Shown here piece by piece: positions 34,448-42,421 of a DNA stretch of 64,000 bases. A program made the translations under genes and the position numbers. The first letter of the stretch is position 1. Each line of letters begins with the position of its first letter. The stretch covers positions 186,001-250,000 of the forward strand of contig CBDCSV010000007.1 in the NCBI GenBank assembly GCA_965221855.1. The letters are read 5' to 3'. A model generated the notes under the pieces. The model had not been told where the DNA came from, searched no databases, and worked only from the letters and a program-made list of their open reading frames with translations. This stretch comes from JAJDXO01 sp965221855 (lineage in GTDB: Bacteria; Pseudomonadota; Alphaproteobacteria; Rhodospirillales; UBA2165).

Positions 34448-35727
34448 GGTGACGTAAAAATTTATGTGTCAGTTGGGAATGGGGTACTCCCTGTGGTTTA
34501 CGACAACCGCAAGAAGGATCACCCCGATGCCACAGCAAGCTGTAACGATTGAGAACCTACCACAAGCCTTTGAGGTGGTGAAGGAGATGCAAGCAGGCGG
34601 ATTGGACTGGGGCGAGGGTTATCGCCCGCTTGGCCGCCAGGCGCTGGCCGAGATCATCGAGGGCCGGATGGCCGAGGCGGTGGATCGCTGGCTCGACGGC
34701 CTCGATGGCAGCGCTATGCGCGACCGGCGCAACGGCACCTACCGGCGCCGCCTGCTCAGCGAGCTCGGCGACATCGAGCTCAACGTGCCGCGCACCCGGC
34801 ACTTCTGCCCGACCGAGGTTCTGAAGAGCTACGCAAGGCGCGCTCCAGAGATCGACCGCGCCATCCTGGCCGGCTTCGTGCTGGGGCTCTCGACCCGCAA
34901 GGTCGGCGAGGTCCTGCTTGCCCTGCTCGGGCGTCCGGTCTCGGCCGCGACGGTGAGCCGGGTCGCCAAGACCCTCGATCTGTCGGTCGCCGCATTCCAC
35001 CGCCGGCCGCTGAAGAACGCCTACAAGGCGCTGATGCTCGACGGCGTGGTGCTGGCCTGCAAGACCGGCGCCGGCGCGCTCAGGAGGCCGGTCCTGGTGG
35101 CGCTGGGCATACGGCACGACGGCAAGAAGGAGATTATCGACTTCCAACTCGCCGCCAGCGAGAGCGCCGCGGAGTGGGAGCGCTTCCTCACCGCGTTGCA
35201 CCGCCGCGGCCTCACCGGCGAGGGCCTTGAGATGATCTGCGTTGATGGCGGCCAAGGCCTGCTCGCCGCCTTGCCGATCGTCTATCACGGCATCCCCGTT
35301 CAGAGGTGCTGGGCGCACAAAATCAGGAACATCCTCAACAAGGTCCGCGTAGCCGACCAGCAGGCCGTCAAGGCCGACGTCCACGCCGTCATGAATGCCC
35401 CCAACCGCCGCAAGGCCGAGACCGCCGCCCGCCGCTTCGCCGACGCCTGGGAAGATACCTACCCCAAGGCCGTCGCCTGCCTGCGCAACGACCTCGACGA
35501 CCTGCTCACCTGCTTCCGCTACAAGGACCTCGCCGAGCGAAAGCAGGTCAGGACCACCAATGCCATCGAACGGAGGTTCCGCGAGGTTCGCAGACGAACC
35601 CGGCCCATGGGAACCTTCAAGGATAAAACCTCAATGGACCGCATCCTCTTCGCGGTCTTCATTCACGAAAACAAGTCTCAGGGAATCAGTACCCCAGTCT
35701 CCCTGACACATAACTCTTGACGTTACC
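34448..35727 (+). mobile_element. IS256-family element, copy A
   Basis: 1280 bp from GGTGACG to CGTTACC, with imperfect inverted ends sharing TTATGTGTCAG and GGGGTACT. No target duplication is seen in the 8 bp on each side, unlike copy B, so the junctions may have recombined. Confidence 0.9.
34527..35720 (+). CDS. IS256 (mutator-type) transposase, copy A
   Basis: 397 residues from ATG 34527. Typical features are the RNGTYRRRLLSELGDIELNVPR region, the DDE aspartates in KALMLDGVVLACK and EMICVDGGQGLLAAL, the CWAHKIRNIL motif and TNAIERRFREVRRRTRPMG with the final Glu. Complete. Almost identical to copy B and identical to copy C in the central part. Confidence 0.95.
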   Translation: MPQQAVTIENLPQAFEVVKEMQAGGLDWGEGYRPLGRQALAEIIEGRMAEAVDRWLDGLDGSAMRDRRNGTYRRRLLSELGDIELNVPRTRHFCPTEVLKSYARRAPEIDRAILAGFVLGLSTRKVGEVLLALLGRPVSAATVSRVAKTLDLSVAAFHRRPLKNAYKALMLDGVVLACKTGAGALRRPVLVALGIRHDGKKEIIDFQLAASESAAEWERFLTALHRRGLTGEGLEMICVDGGQGLLAALPIVYHGIPVQRCWAHKIRNILNKVRVADQQAVKADVHAVMNAPNRRKAETAARRFADAWEDTYPKAVACLRNDLDDLLTCFRYKDLAERKQVRTTNAIERRFREVRRRTRPMGTFKDKTSMDRILFAVFIHENKSQGISTPVSLTHNS

Positions 35728-35810
35728 TCAACCGCGCCGCGCTTGCGCTCTTGATGCGAGCGCGCCACAATTGTCACCGCGCACGGGGGGAGTGTGAGGG
35801 GGGAGGACCC

Positions 35811-36101
35811 GTGAAAATGTCCGGTCGCCGGAAAAGCCGAGGAAGATGGGCCGACAATCGCCGGCTTTGCGACCTAGAGCCCGAGGACCAGGTACACCTC
35901 AACGAAGTCAAGAACGCCTGCCGGTGGGCTCCTCGATGTTCCCTGTATCAACGCCATCCGAAGGACTGCCGCCTGGCCGAGCACATCGTCCAGAGTTACG
36001 TCTACGGGATCAACGCCGGCGACCAGGCCGACGAGACGCCGGCAGCCGAGGCCTCGGACGGAGAGGTCCAGCTGGGGCTCTTCGGCATCCCCGAAAAATG
36101 A
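35811..36101 (+). CDS. unknown small protein, first gene of an overlapping three-gene unit
   Basis: About 96 residues, GTG 35811 (or ATG 35817) behind GGGGGGAGGACC. It is basic and includes DQVHLNEVKNACRWAPRCSLYQRHPKDC with three cysteines and a histidine, suggesting a small zinc site. No family recognised. The stop overlaps the next start by ATGA. Position inside the IS-flanked island points to accessory or phage-derived DNA. Confidence 0.6.
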   Translation: MKMSGRRKSRGRWADNRRLCDLEPEDQVHLNEVKNACRWAPRCSLYQRHPKDCRLAEHIVQSYVYGINAGDQADETPAAEASDGEVQLGLFGIPEK

Positions 36102-36745
36102 TCTTTCACATCGGCCGGCCGGCAGCGGCCGCCGGCGCTTCGGCCGGCCAGCGCGGCTATGACGCCTTGGGGCCAGCTGGTCGACCGGATGCCGGCGACG
36201 TCTCCCGGGAGGATTCCCGGGAGACGTCGCCGGCGCTTGGGAACAAATGGGGCAACCGAATCGGTCCGCAGGCCTCTGGGACGGGACCGACACCAGGCGA
36301 CCACGTTCGGATCGGAGCGTGGGCGCCGGCGGCGCCGGCAGCAACTCGGGCGGACTTCCTCGGTCCGCTGCTGCCGTCGCCGGCTCCCGACGTGCCGCCG
36401 GACCTTTTGCCGGCGCACCTGGCGCGGGCGGAGAACCTGAAGAATATTCACGCCATCGCCCGGGCGCACCTTGGTGAGATGATCACCAGCCGCAAGCTGG
36501 CGCGGTATGTCGAGATGTTCGGGTGGGAAGCTGCCGCCGCCTGGTCCGGCCTCGATGTCGGGCAGCTGATGACGGTCTGGTACCATTACCGCCGGCCACG
36601 TCGCCGGCGTTGGACGACTCGAGACAGAGCTCGAGCTCGTGCCTATATCCGCCACCTCGAGGACCAGGAGCGCCAGCTCGAGGAGCTCCACGCGGATCCG
36701 GAGCAGTTCATACCCGGAACGCGGATCCGCATGGAGGATCTCTGA
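36098..36745 (+). CDS. unknown protein, second gene of the three-gene unit
   Basis: 215 residues. The first 90 are low-complexity, rich in Ala/Gly/Pro. The rest is helical: NLKNIHAIARAHLGEMITSR, RYVEMFGWEAAAAWSGL, then an Arg-rich coil and EDQERQLEELHADPEQFIPG. This might be a DNA-binding or virion-packaging type protein, but I cannot name a family. A perfect 20-bp inverted repeat (36191-36234) lies inside the low-complexity part. Confidence 0.55.
   Translation: MIFHIGRPAAAAGASAGQRGYDALGPAGRPDAGDVSREDSRETSPALGNKWGNRIGPQASGTGPTPGDHVRIGAWAPAAPAATRADFLGPLLPSPAPDVPPDLLPAHLARAENLKNIHAIARAHLGEMITSRKLARYVEMFGWEAAAAWSGLDVGQLMTVWYHYRRPRRRRWTTRDRARARAYIRHLEDQERQLEELHADPEQFIPGTRIRMEDL
36191..36234. repeat. 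perfect 20-bp inverted repeat inside a coding region
   Basis: Arms start GCCGGCGACG and end CGTCGCCGGC, with loop GGAT; all 20 base pairs match. Such a stem would be very stable in mRNA. It falls within the second gene of the small operon and encodes part of its low-complexity segment. Confidence 0.85.
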
Positions 36746-36951
36746 TGGCACCGGGTGATCGCCGATGGTGTCCTTTCTGTGGAGCTCAACCAGGTGAAAC
36801 CGCGATTCCGTGTGCCCGGGGCCACGGTCGCAACGTCCAGGACTGTCCCGAGTACCGCGACGCGATCCGCGAGCCGTCCGCTGCGGACCGAAAACGCGCT
36901 GCAATCATCGAGCGGCTCAAAAATCGACCGCCGAGGTTGCCCCCAGATTGA
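36745..36951 (+). CDS. small zinc-ribbon-like protein, third gene of the unit
   Basis: 68 residues. ATG 36745 overlaps the previous stop (TGATG). The N-terminus RRWCPFCGAQPGETAIPCARGHG shows CxxC and a later C/H pair, then NVQDCP, consistent with a zinc finger. The C-terminal half is basic and helical. No family recognised. Confidence 0.6.
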   Translation: MAPGDRRWCPFCGAQPGETAIPCARGHGRNVQDCPEYRDAIREPSAADRKRAAIIERLKNRPPRLPPD

Positions 36952-36953
36952 CG

Positions 36954-37826
36954 TTAGCGCCCTCCCGGGTACCTAAGGTTCAGAAGAAACGCCGCCGCTC
37001 CTGGGTGCTCTCTCCGGAGCCGTCCACGCCATCCCTGGGCGAGACTTGAACCCTTGATCCCGTCGATGTATCGCCGGCGCACCAGGTGGCGATCTTCCCG
37101 CGGTTCAAACTCCGGACACGCGGAGCCTGGCCCGCGGTATCCCATGATCATGAACGTCCGTAAAAACTGCTCCCGAATCACGTCCTCGATGCCGGCGAAC
37201 AGACGCGCCGGCACGAAGTGCTCAGGCCTCGCCGGCATCGCCTTGAATCGTCCGCCGGCGTTCAGCTGCCCGGGGACATCGAGGAGCGCGGCCAGCCGTT
37301 CGAGGTCCTCGGCCAAATGTTCCTGGCGGACAATGAAGTCGGCGACATGCGACCCGAACAGGGAATAGCGATCGTGTCCCTCCGCCAGCCGATGCGCCGA
37401 CGATCGGACGTAATCCTGGAAGGCCTCGTGATCTTCCAGCAGCAGACCGACCCGGAAGGCCTTCGAAGCTAGGGTCCCATCGTTGTAGGCACCGTGTAGG
37501 TGCTGCCAGAGGTATCGGGAGATTAGCCGCTCGTAGGGATTCCGTTCGCAGCCGATGATCAGGTAATCCTCAACCTGGTCCCCGAAGATGTCGAAGATCG
37601 TCCGGATGTTTTCCCCGTTCTGGAGTCGTTGTGATCGTCCGTGCAGATCGACAAACGGGCCGTTGGTGGTCGGGAGGTCGAGCGAGTGTTCCTTGCTGGA
37701 GTCCTCGTCTAACGGGGTCACGATGTCGCCGGGTTCGCACAGTTTGACGAGCTCCATTCGGAGTGTCGTGCTGGCTGCCTTTTGGATCGGAACGAAGATG
37801 AACTTGCGGGAGTGACTGATGATCAT
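36954..37826 (-). CDS. sulfotransferase family protein (Sulfotransfer_2 type)
   Basis: 290 residues. The 5'-phosphosulfate loop is FIFVPIQKAASTTLRMEL and the 3'-phosphate motif CERNPYERLISRYLW; both bind PAPS in cytosolic and Golgi-type carbohydrate sulfotransferases. It would sulfate a surface glycan or small molecule. The gene lies between two inverted IS256 copies and convergent to the three-gene unit, so it was probably acquired. Confidence 0.82.
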   Translation of the reverse strand: MIISHSRKFIFVPIQKAASTTLRMELVKLCEPGDIVTPLDEDSSKEHSLDLPTTNGPFVDLHGRSQRLQNGENIRTIFDIFGDQVEDYLIIGCERNPYERLISRYLWQHLHGAYNDGTLASKAFRVGLLLEDHEAFQDYVRSSAHRLAEGHDRYSLFGSHVADFIVRQEHLAEDLERLAALLDVPGQLNAGGRFKAMPARPEHFVPARLFAGIEDVIREQFLRTFMIMGYRGPGSACPEFEPREDRHLVRRRYIDGIKGSSLAQGWRGRLRREHPGAAAFLLNLRYPGGR

Positions 37827-38035
37827 TTGTGCCTCGGTTTGTTGGTGTCCGATAAACGGACGTTGTGTATAACCTGTTCAACGCCTGTGGACAAAACTGT
37901 GCGAATCTGGCACGCGGTGTCAACCGCAAGGGTAACGTCAAGAGTTATGTGTCAGGGAGACTGGGGTACTGATTCCCTGAGACTTGTTTTCGTGAATGAA
38001 GACCGCGAAGAGGATGCGGTCCATTGAGGTTTTAT

Positions 38036-39250
38036 CAGGGCAATCGCATTAGCCTATTTCGGCGATGAGTTTTCGGAGGAAGTTGTCGCTCCACCCGGCG
38101 CGATTGAACTTGAGACGGTTTGATCCCTTGTCCTTGTTGCGTTTGATGACGTTGAGGGCGAGGCGTCTGAGGAGAGCGAGGTTTTCCGGGGCGTTGTCCT
38201 TGCGGGCTCGGGCCTGATCTTCGTCCATGACCACATCGAGCACCCAATGGAGTTGGTTCTCGATCCCCCAGTGTCCGCGGACGAGGCGGTTCAGTTCGTC
38301 GGCGGTGAGCGGCCAGGAGGCGATGAAGTAGCGCACCGCTGTCGTGGCCCGGCCGTCGGTCTCGCGGCTGGAGGTGACCTTGCCGACAGCGGCCAGGGCC
38401 GGCCACCGGTGGGCTTCGGCGAGCCAGTCCATATCGTGCAGCACCTCGGCGCGGCGGGTTTCGATGCGGCCGTGGCCGGCGTCCACCGTCTGGTCCACGC
38501 CGTCGGCGGGCGCCTGGGGATCGTCCAGCAGCAGTTTGACGTCGGCGAGAAGGTCGGGCTGGTTGGCCTTCAGCGCCATCAGGTAATCGGCGCCGGCCTC
38601 GTGGATGTCGCGGGCCGTGCCGCTCTGGCAGTGCATGGCGTCCATGGTCATCACCGCGCCTTCGAGGCTGAGCAGCTTGAGCAAGGCCGGCACGGCGGTG
38701 ATCTCGTTGCTCGCGCCCACGTTCATCTGGCCTAGAACCAGCCGCTGATCGGCGGCCCAGGCGCTGACCAGGTGGAGCGGCGAGGTTCCGGAGGCCCGAT
38801 CGAAGGAGCGCCTCAGGCTCTTGCCATCAATCGCAACAACCTCCGCCCGGGCGGTCGCGAAATCGGACATGAAGCGCTGGAAGGCGGCATGAAAGGCCCG
38901 CGGGTCCAACAACCGGAACAGCCGCGAGAAGGTGTCGTGGCTGGGCGGGCCAGCGGGCAGGGTCAGGAACTCGCGCAGCACCTCTTCCTTGGCCTCGGCG
39001 AAGTCCGCCATGTCAACGCACGACGTGCTTCCACACAGCGCCGCGCACAGCGCCATGAACAGCATCTCAAGAAGATCATGACGCAACGCGTTGCCCGTGC
39101 GCGGATCATCAAGACCCGAAAAACTCTCCCGAAATCTCTCCACCGAAACCTCCATCAAACGTCAAAGAAGCTCCAGCAGCAGCGATACTCATTTCCATTC
39201 CGTTTACGAAGCCATTCCGTTCACGAACCAAATCAAATGCGATTGCCCTG
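38036..39250 (-). mobile_element. ISAs1-family element nested in IS256 copy B
   Basis: 1215 bp with inverted ends CAGGGCAATCGCATT. It is flanked by the 10-bp direct repeat GAGGTTTTAT (38026-38035 and 39251-39260), which lies in the IS256 transposase reading frame. Confidence 0.94.
38049..39158 (-). CDS. ISAs1-family transposase
   Basis: 369 residues. It starts MMEVSVERFRESFSGLDDPR with the DDE_Tnp_1-associated N-domain. Catalytic region: VVAIDGKSLRRSFDRA (D), VMTMDAMHCQSGTARDI (D) and RGHWGIENQLHWVLDVV with the Glu. Complete and probably functional. Confidence 0.93.
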   Translation of the reverse strand: MMEVSVERFRESFSGLDDPRTGNALRHDLLEMLFMALCAALCGSTSCVDMADFAEAKEEVLREFLTLPAGPPSHDTFSRLFRLLDPRAFHAAFQRFMSDFATARAEVVAIDGKSLRRSFDRASGTSPLHLVSAWAADQRLVLGQMNVGASNEITAVPALLKLLSLEGAVMTMDAMHCQSGTARDIHEAGADYLMALKANQPDLLADVKLLLDDPQAPADGVDQTVDAGHGRIETRRAEVLHDMDWLAEAHRWPALAAVGKVTSSRETDGRATTAVRYFIASWPLTADELNRLVRGHWGIENQLHWVLDVVMDEDQARARKDNAPENLALLRRLALNVIKRNKDKGSNRLKFNRAGWSDNFLRKLIAEIG

Positions 39251-40458
39251 GAGGTTTTATCCTTGAAGGTTCCCATGGGCCGGGTTCGTCTGCGAACCTC
39301 GCGGAACCTCCGTTCGATGGCATTGGTGGTCCTGACCTGCTTTCGCTCGGCGAGGTCCTTGTAGCGGAAGCAGGTGAGCAGGTCGTCGAGGTCGTTGCGC
39401 AGGCAGGCGACGGCCTTGGGGTAGGTATCTTCCCAGGCGTCGGCGAAGCGGCGGGCGGCGGTCTCGGCCTTGCGGCGGTTGGGGGCATTCATGACGGCGT
39501 GGACGTCGGCCTTGACGGCCTGCTGGTCGGCTACGCGGACCTTGTTGAGGATGTTCCTGATTTTGTGCGCCCAGCACCTCTGAACGGGGATGCCGTGATA
39601 GACGATCGGCAAGGCGGCGAGCAGGCCTTGGCCGCCATCAACGCAGATCATCTCAAGGCCCTCGCCGGTGAGGCCGCGGCGGTGCAACGCGGTGAGGAAG
39701 CGCTCCCACTCCGCGGCGCTCTCGCTGGCGGCGAGTTGGAAGTCGATAATCTCCTTCTTGCCGTCGTGCCGTATGCCCAGCGCCACCAGGACCGGCCTCC
39801 TGAGCGCGCCGGCGCCGGTCTTGCAGGCCAGCACCACGCCGTCGAGCATCAGCGCCTTGTAGGCGTTCTTCAGCGGCCGGCGGTGGAATGCGGCGACCGA
39901 CAGATCGAGGGTCTTGGCGACCCGGCTCACCGTCGCGGCCGAGACCGGACGCCCGAGCAGGGCAAGCAGGACCTCGCCGACCTTGCGGGTCGAGAGCCCC
40001 AGCACGAAGCCGGCCAGGATGGCGCGGTCGATCTCTGGAGCGCGCCTTGCGTAGCTCTTCAGAACCTCGGTCGGGCAGAAGTGCCGGGTGCGCGGCACGT
40101 TGAGCTCGATGTCGCCGAGCTCGCTGAGCAGGCGGCGCCGGTAGGTGCCGTTGCGCCGGTCGCGCATAGCGCTGCCATCGAGGCCGTCGAGCCAGCGATC
40201 CACCGCCTCGGCCATCCGGCCCTCGATGATCTCGGCCAGCGCCTGGCGGCCAAGCGGGCGATAACCCTCGCCCCAGTCCAATCCGCCTGCTTGCATCTCC
40301 TTCACCACCTCAAAGGCTTGTGGTAGGTTCTCAATCGTTACAGCTTGCTGTGGCATCGGGGTGATCCTTCTTGCGGTTGTCGTAAACCACAGGGAGTACC
40401 CCATTCCCAACTGACACATAAATTTTTACGTCACCACCGCAAGGGCGTTCTTGACAAG

Positions 40459-40492
40459 TTTGCTCCCGATAACGACAGTTATCGGGAGTAAT
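40459..40492. promoter_or_regulatory. loxP-like 34-bp recombination site, copy 2 (inverted)
   Basis: Arms TTTGCTCCCGATA/TATCGGGAGTAAT, spacer ACGACAGT. The spacer is the reverse complement of the spacer of copy 1 (ACTGTCGT), so the two sites point at each other. One arm differs from copy 1 at two positions, the other at none. Confidence 0.72.
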
Positions 40493-40842
40493 CCGGACCG
40501 GAACAAGCGGCTCGTTAAGCGGTACCGGCCGCTACGCGCCGGTCCGGACGGCTTCAGGCCTCCGCTACTTTCCCCAATTCCCGGACACATCGTTAGTCCC
40601 GAAAGCGAAAGAGGGTCGAGTTGCGGCATTTGTCTTCTCAAAACGTCATGGCCGGGCGCTAGACCCGGCCATCCACGTATAGCGCCTGTCCCCAAAGCGT
40701 GGATGCCCCGGACAAGCCGGGGCATGACGAGCTTCTTTGATTCAGCATCACGCGTCGTGCCCCGGCCCACCGGGCCACTTCGTCGGCCGAAGGACAAGCT
40801 GTGTCCGGGGCATCCGCGGCGGCGTGTTCGCGGCAGGAAAAG
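40493..40842. repeat. intergenic palindromic repeats
   Basis: No gene. It holds copy 2 of the repeat seen at 29906-30050: GATGCCCCGGAC/AAGCCGGGGCATGACGAG, TTCTTTGATTCAGCATCACGC, then CCCCGGCCCACCGGGCC. A related inverted pair CATGGCCGGGC/GACCCGGCCATCC precedes it. Confidence 0.65.
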
Positions 40843-41700
40843 CTAGTAGGCGCGGACCTTTACGGTCATCTGGCCCACCTCGTCCACGGTCGCGACCATG
40901 GTATCGCCCGGCTCCACCGGCCCGACGCCTTCCGGCGTGCCGGTCATGATGACGTCGCCCGGATGGAGGGTGAAGAATTGGGTGGCGTAGGCGATCAGTT
41001 TGCGGCAACTGAAGATCAGTTTGCCGGTGTTCGATTTCTGGCGGACCTCGCCGTTCACGGTGATCTCGAAGTCCAGCTTGTCCGGGTCGGAGATGTCGTC
41101 GGGGGTCACCAGCCACGGCCCGAGCACCGCGTAGCTGTCGACGGATTTCCGCAGAGACCGGTCCTCGGCGCCCCGCACGGTCATGTCGAGACCGATGGCG
41201 TAGCCCGCCACATAGTCGAGCGCGTTCGCCTCGTCGGCGTCCTCGCAAGTCTTGCCGATCACCATGGCAAGCTCCACCTCATGGTCGTTCCGCCGGTCGA
41301 CGAACCTGAGCGCCACGCCGTCGTCCGGTCCCGCCAATGCGGAGTTTGCCTTCAGGAACAGCCCGTACTCGTCGATGGTTTTTATCTCGCGCCCGAAACT
41401 GATTTCGTCGTCGTCGAGGGATTCCTCGTGGTGGGCGCGATAGTTCACCGGCGCGCCGATGACCTTGGTCGGATTGGCGACGGGCGAGCGGAGATGCACG
41501 CCGGACAGCGGCTTGGGCGCCGACCGGCCGGCCTCTTCCTCGAGCCGGCTCTTCAGCCGGTCCAGATTGGCGATGAACTGGTCCCCCGGCGGCTGCGGCC
41601 AGCCTTGCGGTTCCAGGCCGGCGAGGGCGGCGGTGGCATCGAATACCCGGCCGTCCCGGACCAGTCCCAGGCGATCGTCGTCGTATCGGCAGATTTTCAT
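40843..41700 (-). CDS. fumarylacetoacetate hydrolase family protein
   Basis: 285 residues from ATG 41700; the frame upstream runs into the intergenic region. Conserved FAH features include KVIGAPVNYRAHHEES, the metal residues in HEVELAMVIGK (H-x-E-x-E), KANSALAGPDD, and HPGDVIMTGTPEGVGPVEPGD. FAH-fold enzymes hydrolyse C-C bonds or hydrate/decarboxylate keto acids in meta-cleavage pathways. It is divergent from a VOC-family gene. Confidence 0.93.
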   Translation of the reverse strand: MKICRYDDDRLGLVRDGRVFDATAALAGLEPQGWPQPPGDQFIANLDRLKSRLEEEAGRSAPKPLSGVHLRSPVANPTKVIGAPVNYRAHHEESLDDDEISFGREIKTIDEYGLFLKANSALAGPDDGVALRFVDRRNDHEVELAMVIGKTCEDADEANALDYVAGYAIGLDMTVRGAEDRSLRKSVDSYAVLGPWLVTPDDISDPDKLDFEITVNGEVRQKSNTGKLIFSCRKLIAYATQFFTLHPGDVIMTGTPEGVGPVEPGDTMVATVDEVGQMTVKVRAY

Positions 41701-41848
41701 TCGAGTTTTCCCGGCAATCCTCGTTTTCGGCGCGCTTTCGGGGCCTTTGTCGCTGTTCGGACATTTACTAGTTAACGCCTCGCAAATCGAGTTCTGAATG
41801 GTAAACTGTCCGAATATTCCCAAAGTACCGGGAATCGAGGAGGCGAAC

Positions 41849-42388
41849 ATGCAGATTCAGAAACTTCACCACGTGGTCTACCGGTGCAAGGACGCGAAGG
41901 AGACCGCGAAGTTCTACACCGAATTGCTCGATCTCGATTTCGCCATGGCGGTATCCGAGACCAATGTGCCTTCGACCGGCGAGTCCTGTCCTTACATCCA
42001 CGTCTTCTTCGAGATGGCCGACGGCTCCTCCGTCGCGTTCTTCGAACTCCCCGAAGAGCCGGAGATGCAGATGGATCCGAATACGCCGGAATGGGTGCAG
42101 CATCTGGCCCTCGAAGTCGGCGACATGGACGAGCTGAATGCGGCCAAGGAGCGCCTGGTGAACGCCGGCGTCGAGGTGGTCGGCCCCACCGATCACACCT
42201 TCTGCCAGTCCATCTACTTCTTCGATCCCAACGGCCACCGGCTGGAACTGACCGTCCGCACGGAAACGCCGGAGATGATGCAGCGTCTCCGCGACACCGC
42301 GACGCCGATGCTCGAGGAATGGGATCAGACCAAGGCGGTCTCCGACAAGGCGGCCTGGATACACGAGAACACCGAAGCCGGCCGATAG
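41849..42388 (+). CDS. VOC-family (glyoxalase/extradiol dioxygenase superfamily) protein
   Basis: 179 residues, ATG 41849 behind GAGGAGG. One VOC unit: MQIQKLHHVVYRCKDAKETAKFYTELLD, QHLALEVGD, and IYFFDPNGHRLELTVRT, which supply the His/Glu metal ligands. The C-terminal tail is helical. Reaction unknown; the context suggests aromatic or short-chain ketoacid metabolism. It is the first gene of a plus-strand run with the alpha/beta hydrolase and MBL genes. Confidence 0.88.
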   Translation: MQIQKLHHVVYRCKDAKETAKFYTELLDLDFAMAVSETNVPSTGESCPYIHVFFEMADGSSVAFFELPEEPEMQMDPNTPEWVQHLALEVGDMDELNAAKERLVNAGVEVVGPTDHTFCQSIYFFDPNGHRLELTVRTETPEMMQRLRDTATPMLEEWDQTKAVSDKAAWIHENTEAGR

Positions 42389-42421
42389 ACCGGCCCCGCT
42401 CGGCAGGCGCGGATCGTCCCC

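Larger units (their letters stand above)
37938..40356 (-). pseudogene. IS256 transposase copy B, split by ISAs1
   Basis: The 5' part (40356 to about 39251) is the same protein as copy A through RTRPMGTFKDKTS. The frame then runs into the ISAs1 sequence and ends with about 45 foreign residues. The missing C-terminal end lies on the far side, 38035 to 37938. It is inactive unless the nested element leaves precisely. Confidence 0.93.
37931..40435 (-). mobile_element. IS256-family element, copy B, interrupted by ISAs1
   Basis: Ends GGTAACG (37931) and CGTCACC (40435), flanked by the direct repeat ACCGCAAG (37923-37930 and 40436-40443), an 8-bp target duplication. It lies opposite in direction to copy A. 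An ISAs1-family element occupies 38036-39250 and splits the transposase gene. Confidence 0.93.
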
